Positions 8,889-17,446 of a stretch of 64,000 nucleotides of DNA are shown here, one piece after another. The stretch comes from Longimicrobium terrae (GTDB lineage: Bacteria; Gemmatimonadota; Gemmatimonadetes; Longimicrobiales; Longimicrobiaceae): contig NZ_JACHIA010000003.1 in the NCBI RefSeq assembly GCF_014202995.1, positions 124,001 to 188,000 of the forward strand, read 5' to 3'. Every line of letters starts with the position of its first letter. The first letter of the stretch is position 1. The position numbers and the translations under genes are program-made. The notes beneath the pieces were generated by a model. That model saw only the letters and a program-made list of their open reading frames with translations, was not told where the DNA came from and made no database searches.

Positions 8889-9464
8889 TCAGGTTTCGGA
8901 GCGGAAGCGGTCCAGCCGGCGCTTGGCGGCGGCGACGTGGTGCGTGTTGTGGTAGAGCGTAAAGAAGAGCATTTCGCGGACGGTAAGCTTGCCCAGAATC
9001 GGGTGCGGCAGGCGGATGCGGTCCAGGTGCGCATCCGTCCACGACTCCGCCGCCGCGACCAGGCGCGCGTTCACGCGGCCCCAGCGCGCCAGCAGCGCCT
9101 CCCTGTGCGCAGGCACCTGCGCGGCCGCGGGGTCGTCGCGCGGCGGAACGTACGCGCCCGTCGCCCCGCCGCCGCCCGCCAGCAGTCCGCGATACGTATC
9201 CCGCACGGCCTCGAACGTCCGCGACGGCCCTCGAGCGCGGCCGAACAAGACGCGCGGCAGCAGCTTGGGGTAGCCGAGCGCCTTGGCCACCGCGCTCACG
9301 CCGATGTTCAGGTGATGAAGATGCTCCGCCGGCGTCCACGCATCATTCACGCGATGCACGAACTCGTCATCGCGCAGCGACGAAAAGAAGTCCGCCACCT
9401 CGCGCTCCACCTCCCCAAAGCGCTTCGCCAGCCCGGATCGCTCGGACGATGTTCCCGATTGCAT
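8889..9464 (-). CDS. DinB-like superfamily protein
   Basis: 191 residues. Four-helix bundle pattern of the DinB/YfiT superfamily, with metal-type histidines in AWTPAEHLHHLNIG near residues 42-55 and YHNTHHVAAAKRRL at the C-terminus. Members are metal-binding proteins, some thiol transferases; activity here is unknown. The ATG at 9464 starts the conserved part; open frame upstream is not supported. Same direction as the NUDIX gene, 51 bases upstream of it. Confidence 0.8.
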   Translation of the reverse strand: MQSGTSSERSGLAKRFGEVEREVADFFSSLRDDEFVHRVNDAWTPAEHLHHLNIGVSAVAKALGYPKLLPRVLFGRARGPSRTFEAVRDTYRGLLAGGGGATGAYVPPRDDPAAAQVPAHREALLARWGRVNARLVAAAESWTDAHLDRIRLPHPILGKLTVREMLFFTLYHNTHHVAAAKRRLDRFRSET

Positions 9465-9531
9465 CGCATTCCTTATCCGCGAAAGGTGGGGCAGCGCACC
9501 GGCAGGGAAAATGACGAGCGGCGGGGCAGCT

Positions 9532-9819
9532 TCAGACCGTGATCCAGGTGGCCGAAACGCCCTCGTACTCGAACTCGGCCTGCGCCTCGGCATCGTCCAC
9601 GGTTTCGTGCCACGTGTCCGATACGGTCTGCCACTGTTCATCGCACGAGAACAGATGGAAGCCGTCATCCCCGTTGCGGCAGATGGCGAGCGCCGCCGCG
9701 GGTCCCGCAAGGCCGCCCCGCACGATGTGCCGCGTGTTGCCCGTGTGCCGGGAACGCGCGTCGATGATCGTCCATGCGATCACCGGAAGCGAGCCGAGGC
9801 GTTCGAGTGGTGCAAGCAT
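9532..9819 (-). CDS. hypothetical protein
   Basis: 95 residues, acidic and aromatic-rich C-terminus (FHLFSCDEQWQTVSDTWHE, then DDAEAQAEFEYEGV). No signal, no membrane segment, no family recognised; the arrangement resembles small immunity-like or cytosolic proteins but this is not evidence of function. ATG at 9819, three bases after the stop of the VOC gene, so probably one transcript with it. Confidence 0.55.
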   Translation of the reverse strand: MLAPLERLGSLPVIAWTIIDARSRHTGNTRHIVRGGLAGPAAALAICRNGDDGFHLFSCDEQWQTVSDTWHETVDDAEAQAEFEYEGVSATWITV

Positions 9820-9822
9820 GTG

Positions 9823-10269
9823 CTACGCAGAGGATTCGGCCTGGTGCGCCGCGGCGCGGGCGGCGAGTTCGTCGCTGGACAGGTCTTCGGTGCGGGCGCT
9901 GATCCACCAGTGGTTGCCCGCGGGATCGGCGACCCCGGCGCTGCGCTCGCCGTAGAACATGTCCTCCGGCTCCATCAGCGACGTGCCGCCAGCCGCCACC
10001 GCGCGTGCATGCACCACATCCACATCGGGCACGTACACGTAGAGCGACGCCGGCCGCGCGTCGTGCGCCGAGCGCGCCTCCACCAGCATCACCATGGAGT
10101 CGCCGATGCGCGCCTCGATGTTCAGCACGCCGCCGCCGGGCGCCGCCGTCCGCCGCACCTCCCGCGCGCCGAACGCCTCCGCCAGATACGCGAACAGCGC
10201 GGGCACGCCGGCGACGATCAGATAGGGCGTGACGGTATGATACCCGGCCGGAACGGGCGATACAGGCAT
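9823..10269 (-). CDS. VOC family protein (glyoxalase/PhnB-like)
   Basis: 148 residues. Begins with VTPYLIVAGVPALFAYLAEAF, the strand-helix pattern of PhnB-like vicinal-oxygen-chelate proteins; continues with MVMLVEARS and ADPAGNHWWISAR, the usual C-terminal metal-site strand with Glu replaced by Trp/Ile context. Members include glyoxalase I, dioxygenases and bleomycin-binding proteins; substrate unknown. Start ATG 10269 lies 16 bases downstream of the mutS stop, so it may be read with mutS. Confidence 0.8.
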   Translation of the reverse strand: MPVSPVPAGYHTVTPYLIVAGVPALFAYLAEAFGAREVRRTAAPGGGVLNIEARIGDSMVMLVEARSAHDARPASLYVYVPDVDVVHARAVAAGGTSLMEPEDMFYGERSAGVADPAGNHWWISARTEDLSSDELAARAAAHQAESSA

Positions 10270-10285
10270 GGCGGATCCGGGGATG

Positions 10286-12865
10286 TCAGTTCCTCGCGGC
10301 CTTCACCAGATCCGCCAGCAGCACCAGCGCCTGGATGGGCGTCAGCGCGTCGGGATTCACCTGGCGCAGGCGGTCCACCGCCGGGTGCGGCAGGCCGCCG
10401 CCATCGAAGAGCCCAAGCTGCTGCGCGGGATCCGGCGCGTTCCCCGCCGCCGCCGCGGACTGCTCCTCCAGTTCCTGCAGAATCTGGCGCGCCCGCGCCA
10501 CGACGGTCTCCGGCATTCCCGCCAGCCGCGCGACCTCCACACCGTAGCTGCGGTCCGCGCCGCCGGGGACGAGCCGGCGCAGAAAGACGATGTCCTCGCC
10601 CACCTCGCGCACCGCCACGCTGAAGTTGGTCACCCCGTCCAGCGTGTCGGAAAGGCGCGTAAGCTCGTGGTAGTGCGTGGCGAAGATCGTCTTGGCGCCC
10701 ACCTGATCGTGCAGGTGCTCCGTCGTCGCCGTCGCGACGGACAGCCCGTCCCACGTACTCGTCCCGCGGCCGATCTCATCCAGCAGAACGAGTGATCGCG
10801 GCGTGGCGCCGTGCAGAATGGCCGCCGTTTCGTTCATCTCCACCATGAAGGTGGACTGCCCGCGCACCAGGTTGTCCGACGCGCCCACGCGGGTGAAGAT
10901 GCGATCGACGACCCCCACGTGCGCCGCCCGCGCCGGGACAAACGAGCCCACCTGCGCCAGCAGCGCAATCAATCCCACCTGCCGCAGCACCGTGCTCTTA
11001 CCCGCCATGTTCGGGCCGGTAAGGATCATCACCCGCGCGTCCTCGTCCAGCTTGACGTCGTTGGGGATGAACTCCTCCCGCGGCATCATCGTCTCCACCA
11101 CGGGGTGCCGCCCGCCGCGGATTTCCAGCGCGAACCCGCCGTCCACCACGGGACGGACGAAGTCGCGGATGCACGCCACCTCCGCCAGCCCGGCCAGCAC
11201 GTCCACCACCGCCACGTGATCCGCCACCCGCTGGATGCGCGGCACCTCGCGCGCGGCCGCCTCGCGCAGTTCCGCGAACAGCCGCTGCTCCAGCGACCCG
11301 ATGCGCTCCTCCGCGCCCAGAACCTTTTCTTCCCACTCCTTGAGTTCCGGCGTGTAGTAGCGCTCGGCGTTGGCCAGCGTCTGCTTGCGATGGTAGTGCG
11401 CCGGAACGCGGTCTGCCTGCAGGCGCGTGACCTCGAAATAGTATCCGAAGACGCGGTTGAAGCCGATTTTGAGCGTGGTGATGCCCGTCGCCTCGCGCTC
11501 GGTGGCCTGAAGCCGCGCGATCCAGTCCACCGCGCCGTCGCGGATGGAGCGCAGTTCATCCAGGTCCGCGTTGTGCCCCTGCCGGATGACGCCACCGTCC
11601 GCGATGGACACCGGCGTTTCCGGATCGACGGCGCGCTCGATGGCCTCCCGCACGTCGTCCAGCGGCTCCAGCCCGTCGCGCAGGATGGAGAGCAGCGACG
11701 ACTTCGCGTTTCCCAGCGCGTCGATCAGCAGCGGCAGGCGGTCCAGCGAGGTGGCCAGCGCCAGCATCTCGCGCGGCGTGGCCCGCCCCGCGCCTACCTT
11801 GATGGCCAGCCGCTCCAGGTCGCGCACGCCGCCCAGCGCGTCGCGCACGGCGCGCCGCATGCCGTCGCCCTGAAAGAACTCGTCCACCGCGTCCAGCCGG
11901 GCGGCGATGTGGTCCGGCTTCAGCAGCGGCGCCAGAAGCCAGCGGCGCAGCAGACGCCCGCCCATGGGCGTGCACGCCTCGTCCAGCACCTTGAGCAGCG
12001 TGCCGTCCGTCCCCGCGCCGCGCAGCGTCTCCACCAGCTCCAGGTTGCGGCGCGTCATCTCGTCCAGCACCATCGCCCCGCCGGCGCGCTCCACGGTGGG
12101 CGGCCGCAGCCCCGCGAAGCCGGCCGGCTGCACCTCCGCCAGGTAGCCCACGAGGGCGCCGCACGCCGCGGCCAGCCACTGGTCGCCCGTCTCGAACCCG
12201 TATCCCGCCAGGTTGGCGACGCGAAAGTGGCGGCACAGCTCCTCCGCCGCGCCGCGCGGGTCAAAGAGCCAGTCGCCGCGATAGGTGAGCGTCGCCGTGC
12301 CCGCGCCGGGGAGCGGAAACAGCTCCCACGTGCGGGGGAGAAGGACTTCCGCGGGCTGCCATGCGCCCAGCACGTCCGTCAGCTCCTCCCACGGGACGCG
12401 TCGCACGGTGAGTTCGCCCGTGGTGAGGTCGGCGAGGGCGAGGCCCACTTCGCTTTCGCCCGCCGCGTCGCCGGCGATGGCGGCCAGGTAGTTGTTGCGG
12501 CGCGACTCCAGCAGCGCGTCGCTGAACACCGCGCCCGGCGTCACCATCTCCGTGACCGCGCGGCGCACGAGCCCCTTGGCCAGCGCGGGGTCCTCCACCT
12601 GGTCGCAGATGGCCACGCGCTTGCCGAAACCCACCAGCTTGCGCAGGTAGTTTTCCAGCGCGTGCGCGGGGATTCCCGCCAGCGGGGCCTTGCTGCCGCC
12701 GTTGTTGCGCGAGGTGAGCGTAAGGTCCAGCAGGCGCGAGCCCTCGACGGCGTCTTCGTTGAAGAGCTCGTAGAAGTCGCCGACGCGAAAGAACACGAGC
12801 GCGTCCGGGTGGCGCGCCTTTACCTCGCGCCACTGCTGCATCAGCGGGGTGTCTTCGGACGCCAT
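10286..12865 (-). CDS. mutS: DNA mismatch repair protein MutS
   Basis: 859 residues, normal for MutS (E. coli 853). It recognises mismatches and small loops and recruits MutL. The mismatch-wedge F-x-E is at F31-E33 in GDFYELF. The connector, core and clamp domains follow. The ATPase P-loop GPNMAGKST is at residues 617-625, followed by DEIGRGTS (Walker B) and a FATHYHEL segment. ATG 12865 is the only start consistent with the N-terminal wedge domain. A promoter at 12935-12963 precedes it and the gene is divergent from ptsN. Intact. Confidence 0.97.
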   Translation of the reverse strand: MASEDTPLMQQWREVKARHPDALVFFRVGDFYELFNEDAVEGSRLLDLTLTSRNNGGSKAPLAGIPAHALENYLRKLVGFGKRVAICDQVEDPALAKGLVRRAVTEMVTPGAVFSDALLESRRNNYLAAIAGDAAGESEVGLALADLTTGELTVRRVPWEELTDVLGAWQPAEVLLPRTWELFPLPGAGTATLTYRGDWLFDPRGAAEELCRHFRVANLAGYGFETGDQWLAAACGALVGYLAEVQPAGFAGLRPPTVERAGGAMVLDEMTRRNLELVETLRGAGTDGTLLKVLDEACTPMGGRLLRRWLLAPLLKPDHIAARLDAVDEFFQGDGMRRAVRDALGGVRDLERLAIKVGAGRATPREMLALATSLDRLPLLIDALGNAKSSLLSILRDGLEPLDDVREAIERAVDPETPVSIADGGVIRQGHNADLDELRSIRDGAVDWIARLQATEREATGITTLKIGFNRVFGYYFEVTRLQADRVPAHYHRKQTLANAERYYTPELKEWEEKVLGAEERIGSLEQRLFAELREAAAREVPRIQRVADHVAVVDVLAGLAEVACIRDFVRPVVDGGFALEIRGGRHPVVETMMPREEFIPNDVKLDEDARVMILTGPNMAGKSTVLRQVGLIALLAQVGSFVPARAAHVGVVDRIFTRVGASDNLVRGQSTFMVEMNETAAILHGATPRSLVLLDEIGRGTSTWDGLSVATATTEHLHDQVGAKTIFATHYHELTRLSDTLDGVTNFSVAVREVGEDIVFLRRLVPGGADRSYGVEVARLAGMPETVVARARQILQELEEQSAAAAGNAPDPAQQLGLFDGGGLPHPAVDRLRQVNPDALTPIQALVLLADLVKAARN

Positions 12866-12934
12866 TCCTGAGGGGTGCCGGGGGCGGAAGCGGGCCGCGG
12901 GCGCGGCTTTGGGGTCATCGCCAGAACGGCGCGA

Positions 12935-12963
12935 AATGTACCCGGTGGACAGGTGCCCGGCAA
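12935..12963 (-). promoter_or_regulatory. promoter of mutS
   Basis: On the minus strand TTGCCG (12958-12963) and TACATT (12935-12940) are separated by exactly 17 bases. Transcription should start near 12928, about 60 bases upstream of the mutS ATG. The -10 is identical to that of the ptsN promoter 200 bases away. Confidence 0.6.
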
Positions 12964-13140
12964 CGGGATGGTTTGCGCCACCGGCCGCACAGTTTCGGCA
13001 GAGGTGAACAGAGTGAGAACGGCGGCGCACCCCCGGCCGGAGACGGGAAGGGTTCCGGGGGTACGAAACGTGAATTCCCGGGGGTGGCCGTGCGGAGCGT
13101 ACTGGCGGCGCCGGGCGGTGAAGGTCCCTAAGTGCTTGTT

Positions 13141-13169
13141 TTGACAGGGTACAGGGGCCGGTGTACATT
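13141..13169 (+). promoter_or_regulatory. promoter of ptsN
   Basis: TTGACA (13141-13146) and TACATT (13164-13169) with 17-base spacing, the best housekeeping-type promoter in the window. Expected transcript start near 13176, leaving a leader of about 55 bases before the ptsN ATG. Confidence 0.75.
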
Positions 13170-13230
13170 GCCGGGTCCGAGTGGACACGGCATCACGAAT
13201 GGTGAGTTTCAGGCCAACGGGATTAAACAT

Positions 13231-13683
13231 ATGGAACTTCGCGAGTTCTTCACTGAAGACGCGATCAAACTGGATCTGCAGGGCTCCGGCAAGGACGAAA
13301 TCCTCAAGGAGCTGATCGGCCTTCTGGGGCTGGATGAAAAGTCGCAGGGCATTCTCTTCAAGATGCTCAAGCGCCGGGAGAACCTTGGCTCCACCGGCAT
13401 CGGCAAGGGGATCGCCATTCCGCACTGCCGCTCGCTGGTGGTGAACCGGCTTCGCGTGGCGTTCGGCCGCAAGACCGAGGGCGTGGACTTCAAGGCCATC
13501 GACGACAGCCCCGTTCAGTACTTCTTTCTGATCGTGGCGCCGCCGCTGGAGGTGTCCAACCAGTACCTGCCGGTGCTGGGCAAGATCGCCGGGTTCGTCA
13601 AGGAGCCGGACGTGGCGGGACGGCTGGCGCAGGTGCAGACGCCCAAGGAGTTCCTGGCGCTGCTCGAGGAAAAGGCTGCCTGA
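13231..13683 (+). CDS. ptsN: PTS EIIA component, PtsN/fructose type
   Basis: 150 residues, the usual size of a stand-alone EIIA of the Ntr/fructose class. The phosphorylated histidine is in GIAIPHCRS (His about 67). The protein accepts phosphate from HPr; in PtsN-type systems it regulates potassium and nitrogen functions rather than sugar uptake. ATG 13231 begins the conserved FFTEDAIKLDLQGSGKDE pattern. A zinc-ribbon gene follows directly. The rest of the PTS lies at 19.2-24.6 kb, so this protein probably belongs to the same phosphorelay. Confidence 0.88.
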   Translation: MELREFFTEDAIKLDLQGSGKDEILKELIGLLGLDEKSQGILFKMLKRRENLGSTGIGKGIAIPHCRSLVVNRLRVAFGRKTEGVDFKAIDDSPVQYFFLIVAPPLEVSNQYLPVLGKIAGFVKEPDVAGRLAQVQTPKEFLALLEEKAA

Positions 13684-13684
13684 C

Positions 13685-14038
13685 ATGCATCCCCAACTTG
13701 AAACCCTGCTGGAGATCCAGGACCTCAAGACGCAGCGCCGCGAACTGGAGCAGGCGGAGCGCGAGGTTCAGGAGTCGGTGTTCGGGCTGAGCGTGGACGA
13801 CGCGATCACGACGCTGGACGCCAAGATCGTGGAGATGGAGGAGTCGCTGCCGCCGCAGGTGCTGAACCGCTACCGGCGCGTGGGGACCAAGCATCCCCGC
13901 GTGGTGGTTCCGGTGATCCGGGGCACGTGCTACGGGTGCTTCGTGCAGGTGCCCACGGCGCTGGCCAGCGATGCGGACCGCAACGAGGAAATCCGCTCCT
14001 GCCAGAACTGCGGACGCTTTCTGTACCTGATCGACTGA
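13685..14038 (+). CDS. C4-type zinc-ribbon coiled-coil protein
   Basis: 117 residues: an N-terminal coiled-coil region (about 1-55, many Glu, Gln, Arg) and a C-terminal four-cysteine ribbon, CYGCFVQVP and CQNCGRFLYLID. This matches the zf-RING_7 (C4-type zinc ribbon) family of putative nucleic-acid-binding proteins; function unsettled. The ATG is one base after the ptsN stop, so the two are co-translated, and a terminator follows. Confidence 0.8.
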   Translation: MHPQLETLLEIQDLKTQRRELEQAEREVQESVFGLSVDDAITTLDAKIVEMEESLPPQVLNRYRRVGTKHPRVVVPVIRGTCYGCFVQVPTALASDADRNEEIRSCQNCGRFLYLID

Positions 14039-14065
14039 TCCGTTTTCGGACAGGCGTGAACCGGG

Positions 14066-14102
14066 CGAGGCCCCTCCACCGCGGAGGGGCCTCGCTCCGT
14101 TT
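14066..14102 (+). terminator. intrinsic terminator of the ptsN operon
   Basis: Twelve-base perfect stem CGAGGCCCCTCC / GGAGGGGCCTCG with a five-base loop, followed by CTCCGTTT. It lies 28 bases after the zinc-ribbon stop codon. Confidence 0.85.
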
Positions 14103-14104
14103 GG

Positions 14105-14340
14105 GGATCTCACGGCGGCCCCCACCCGGGCTCGTACTACTCGCCCACCCTTTCCCACGAGAGCGAATGAATCCGCCGCTCAAACAGCGGGAACTCCCGA
14201 CACCGGCTGCTGGCGCATCCGGTTCGGGGCTTCAACTGCGTTAGGGTCACGCGCCGATCTGGGGTGTGCTCCCTCTCCCACGTCCGTTTGTGGGAGAGGG
14301 TCGTCGTGCGCAGCACGCGGGGTGAGGGCCCACCCCGGCG
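14105..14340. repeat. intergenic repeat block 1 (D-C-A modules)
   Basis: Holds, left to right: part of module D in reverse (14112-14150, GGCCCCCACCCGGGCTCG), module C in reverse (14165-14241, GAGCGAATGAATCCGCCGC ... CGGGGCTTCAAC) and module A (about 14263-14330, CCCTCTCCCAC...GTGGGAGAGGG stem, then CGTGCGCAGCACG). The same modules recur in six other gaps of this window. No gene is supported here. Confidence 0.85.
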
Positions 14341-14416
14341 AGACCGGAAACCAATATCCCCCGCCCCGCATCGTCCCATGAACATCGATGCGGAGTCGAC
14401 CACCATCCCCCAACAC

Positions 14417-14450
14417 AAAGCCGGCCCGACCGCGAGGTCAGACCGGCTTT
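14417..14450 (-). terminator. terminator of the FlgD-like gene
   Basis: Inverted repeat AAAGCCGG (14417-14424) / CCGGCTTT (14443-14450). On the minus strand the stem overlaps the TAA stop codon and is followed by a weak U-rich stretch. Confidence 0.55.
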
Positions 14451-14943
14451 AGTTCCCGCGGCGGCCAAATGGCCAGAAGCGGGAGCGGCGCTTGGGCGGG
14501 GCGGTCACCATCACGCGGTCGTACACCGTGCGGTTGTCCACCTGCAGCATGCACACGTACACCCCCGTCGCAACGGGATTGCCATTCGTGTCCCTGCCGT
14601 CCCAGTACGCCACCTTCTGCCCGGGCTCGGTATAGCGGAGATTGAGCACCGGTACGTTGCGGCCGCGAGGATGCCCCACGGCACGGGGCGTCGCGACCAG
14701 CTGACCAAACATGTTTACGATCCGCATGGAGACCACCCGGGTGCCTCCGTCCGCGAACATCGCATCCTCCAGGACGAACGGGATATATGTGTCCGGGTTG
14801 GCGGGATTGGGATAGTTCTGCTCCAGACGAAAGCCCTTGGCCTGCGGGGCGGCCTGTGTGCCGCTCTGCGCCCGCGCCGGGGGAGCGGGGAGCGAGCCGA
14901 ACAGCAGCAGCAGGAGGAGCAGAACAGGTGGTGCACGAAGCAT
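14449..14943 (-). CDS. secreted FlgD Ig-like / C-terminal sorting-type domain protein
   Basis: 164 residues. A signal peptide (poly-Leu core, cleavage after PPARAQ near residue 26) is followed by LEQNYPNPANPDTYIPFVL (about 40-58) and YWDGRDTNGNPVATGVYV, the two hallmarks of the FlgD Ig-like or type A C-terminal sorting domain seen at the ends of large secreted proteins of the Bacteroidetes/Gemmatimonadetes group. Here it is the only domain, an unusual form. A basic tail (PPKRRSRFWPFGRR) follows. ATG 14943 has GAGGTG a few bases upstream. Confidence 0.75.
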   Translation of the reverse strand: MLRAPPVLLLLLLLFGSLPAPPARAQSGTQAAPQAKGFRLEQNYPNPANPDTYIPFVLEDAMFADGGTRVVSMRIVNMFGQLVATPRAVGHPRGRNVPVLNLRYTEPGQKVAYWDGRDTNGNPVATGVYVCMLQVDNRTVYDRVMVTAPPKRRSRFWPFGRRGN

Positions 14944-15049
14944 CAGCACCTCACTGTTCACCAGATTGTCGCGTGGTCTGCTCCCTCCTGGAACGGTCCT
15001 GCCGGGGATGGCGAGTACGGCTGAACATACCCGGTACGCAAGCCCGGGG

Positions 15050-15838
15050 TCAAGCGACGTCCACATCCGCGGGGGACGCCGGCGCGGGCCGGGCTGCACC
15101 CGCGTGGTCCAGAAACAGCTCCAGCGCGCGGAACGGCTTGTCGTGCGCCAGCTGCGCGTCCAGAAACGCCCGCAGCAGCGCGCGGTGCGTGCCCGGCCGC
15201 CCCACCCCGCCCGCGGGCACCTCTCCCGCCAGCAGCACGCGCAACTCCGAGCGGCTTTCCGGCTCCAGCATGCGCCCCGCGGGCCGGCAGCGCGTGCACG
15301 CCACCCCGCCCGCCACGGCGTCGAAGCGCACCGGATCGCCCGGCTCCACTTCCACGCCGCACACCACGCATTCTTCCAGTTGCGGCGCAAAGCCCATCAG
15401 CCCGATCAGCGTCCACGCGCCCGCGAGCGAGGCCGCCAGCGCCTCCGCCGTCGTGGGTGCCTCGGCGATGCGGTCCCACGCGCCGGCCAGCGCGGCGTAC
15501 AGCGCGGGCTGCGCCTCTTCCGCGCCCACGCGCAGCACCATTTCCGCCAGCAGCGAGGCACCGGCGAAGCCCACCAGGGAGCGGCCCAGCGCCTGCCGGC
15601 TGCGCACCAGGTCAAACCCGCTCAGCGTGTGCAGGTCGCGGCCGGGCTTCAGGTAGAAGGCCGCCTGTCCTTCGGTGAACGGCTCCAGCACCCCGCCGTA
15701 GCGGCTGCGCGGACGGAGCGCGCCCTTGGCCATCACCGACAGCAGCCCGTGCTCCCACGTGTACAGGCGCAGGATCTTGCTGGTTTCGCTGTACGGAAAC
15801 GACTGCAGCACCAGCGCGCGCGTGCTTACCAGGGGCAC
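15050..15838 (-). CDS. recO: DNA repair protein RecO
   Basis: 262 residues. RecO anneals single strands and loads RecA with RecR. N-terminal OB fold begins STRALVLQSFPYSETSKILR; the zinc-binding C-terminal part has Cys157, Cys160, Cys181 and Cys184 (CVVC and CTRC). GTG 15838 is chosen because the conserved fold starts there. It lies 13 bases after the upstream gene's stop and is the last gene of a three-gene operon. Confidence 0.9.
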   Translation of the reverse strand: MPLVSTRALVLQSFPYSETSKILRLYTWEHGLLSVMAKGALRPRSRYGGVLEPFTEGQAAFYLKPGRDLHTLSGFDLVRSRQALGRSLVGFAGASLLAEMVLRVGAEEAQPALYAALAGAWDRIAEAPTTAEALAASLAGAWTLIGLMGFAPQLEECVVCGVEVEPGDPVRFDAVAGGVACTRCRPAGRMLEPESRSELRVLLAGEVPAGGVGRPGTHRALLRAFLDAQLAHDKPFRALELFLDHAGAARPAPASPADVDVA

Positions 15839-15851
15839 GCCGCGCTCCCGG

Positions 15852-16922
15852 TCAGGCCGTGGCCGGACGGCGGCGCAGCGCGAACCACGCCCCGGCCAGC
15901 AGCAGCAGCCCCGCCAGCACCCCGGCCAGCAGCCGCGGATCAATCCCCATCCCCGGCGCGCGCCACTGCACGGTGACGCGCGCGTCCGGCCGCAGCGCCG
16001 TGCCCGTGTAGCGCAGGTAGGTGTCGCCTTCCGCGCTGAAGGTGTCCGCCTTCGCCAATCCCGCCACGGACACGCCGGGGGCGGGCTGCCGCACGTACAG
16101 CGTCAGCGTGTCGGTGCGGTGCGTCAGGGGGAGGGACAGCGGATCGCTCCCCGCGGGAAGGCGGTAGCGGAACAGCATGTCGCGCCCGCCGGGGGTGATG
16201 GGCACGGCGGCCACCACGCGGTCGCCCACCAGCATCAGGTCGTCCCCGCCGGGGCCGGAGCCGGCCAGCGGGCGCTCCGTCTGGAAGTCCGTGGCGCCGG
16301 CGGGGATGCGCACGCCGAACACCGGCTTGCCCCCCGGGCCCACGACGGTGCGGCGCAGCGGGTTTTCCACGTGCACCACCTCGGCCACGTCCCACGCGCC
16401 GCGGGTGCCGGGAATGAGGATGACGTCGCGCCGGCCCACCGTGAGCGAATCCACCGCGGCGGCGGCGGAGGTGGTGTCGAACGCGGCGATCTCATACTTC
16501 GCGCCCGGATCGCTGGGGTGCAGCGCCGGGCCGAAGTAGCGCACCCCGTCCACCATCGCCGTGGCGAAGAAGACGGAGAACTTGGCGTTGGGATCGGCGG
16601 GCGGAAGGCGGAAGGTGAACACGCCGTCCGCGCCGCTGGCGGTGGCGCCCACGCGGCCGGAGGTGTCGCTGGCCACGCGGTGCAGCTCCACCGACGCGCC
16701 GGGCACGCCGCGGCCGTCGCGCACCACGCGCCCGGTGACGGAGCGCAGCGCGGGGGCGGCCGGCGCGGACGCGGCCGGTCCGGCGGATGGCGCCGGAGCG
16801 GGCGCCTGCGCGTCCAGGGCAACGGCGAAGGCGAGCGCCGGGAACAGCCCGGCGAACAGGAGCGGCAACGGGCGGCGCGCCGTGTGGCGCACCGCCCGCT
16901 CAGAGGTACGAAGCGGAATCAC
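15852..16922 (-). CDS. secreted carboxypeptidase-regulatory-like protein with C-terminal anchor
   Basis: 356 residues. N-terminal signal (LPLLFAGLFPALAFAVALDA), an Ala/Pro-rich linker, then a carboxypeptidase-regulatory-like fold (VTGRVVRDGRGVPGASVELH ... GVFTFRLP, about 62-115) and a second beta-rich region. A C-terminal hydrophobic segment (LLAGVLAGLLLLAGAWFAL) followed by RRRP anchors it. GTG 16922 overlaps the TGA of the upstream gene (GTGA), so coupling is likely. Function unknown; the domain usually mediates binding at the cell surface. Confidence 0.75.
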   Translation of the reverse strand: MIPLRTSERAVRHTARRPLPLLFAGLFPALAFAVALDAQAPAPAPSAGPAASAPAAPALRSVTGRVVRDGRGVPGASVELHRVASDTSGRVGATASGADGVFTFRLPPADPNAKFSVFFATAMVDGVRYFGPALHPSDPGAKYEIAAFDTTSAAAAVDSLTVGRRDVILIPGTRGAWDVAEVVHVENPLRRTVVGPGGKPVFGVRIPAGATDFQTERPLAGSGPGGDDLMLVGDRVVAAVPITPGGRDMLFRYRLPAGSDPLSLPLTHRTDTLTLYVRQPAPGVSVAGLAKADTFSAEGDTYLRYTGTALRPDARVTVQWRAPGMGIDPRLLAGVLAGLLLLAGAWFALRRRPATA

Positions 16923-17446
16923 GGGTTGAAACGTCCCAGGTCTTCTGGATCGAGCTTGCTGAGATAGTCCTTGAGCTGCTCGGGGTTCAGCCCCGGCTGC
17001 GGACCCTCGGCCGGAGCGTCTTCGCCCAGCACGACCGCATCATCCGCGGCGGAAATGATGTCGGCGTCGGTGAGCAGGTCGTCGGTGGTGAACAGCTGTG
17101 CCTGGCTCCGCAGCGCGATGGCGATGGAATCCGAGGGCCGTGCATCCACCGTGAACACCTCGTCGCCGCGCTGAATGACCAGTTCGGCGAAGTAGGTGTT
17201 GTCCTTTACGCGGGTGATGAGCACGCGGGTCAGCGTGCCGCCCAGCCCGCGGATGAGCAGCGGAAACAGGTCGTGCGTGAGCGGCCGGGGAAACTTCATT
17301 CCCGCCAGCTGCATGGCGATGGCGCTGGCTTCGGCCGGGCCGATCCAGATGGGAAGGACGCGGCTGCCGCCCTCCTCCTGCAGGATCACCACGGGCGACT
17401 TGGTGTTCTGGTCGAGCCCCAGGCTCTGGACGCGGACCTTGATCAT
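16919..17446 (-). CDS. bifunctional nuclease family protein (DUF151)
   Basis: 175 residues. IKVRVQSLGLDQ, VVILQEEGGSRVLPIWIG and EASAIAMQ are the signature of the bifunctional nuclease (BFN/DUF151) family, which in characterised members has DNase and RNase activity and in plants affects disease response. The acidic C-terminal tail is variable. ATG 17446 gives the complete domain. First gene of the BFN / regulatory-like / recO operon; proximity to recO may point to nucleic-acid metabolism. Confidence 0.88.
   Translation of the reverse strand: MIKVRVQSLGLDQNTKSPVVILQEEGGSRVLPIWIGPAEASAIAMQLAGMKFPRPLTHDLFPLLIRGLGGTLTRVLITRVKDNTYFAELVIQRGDEVFTVDARPSDSIAIALRSQAQLFTTDDLLTDADIISAADDAVVLGEDAPAEGPQPGLNPEQLKDYLSKLDPEDLGRFNP

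Larger units (their letters stand above)
12866..13230. other. divergent control region between mutS and ptsN
   Basis: No gene is supported in these 365 bases. The region holds two oppositely oriented promoters, one for mutS and one for ptsN, with about 180 bases between the two -35 boxes. No further inverted repeat or riboswitch could be recognised. Confidence 0.5.
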
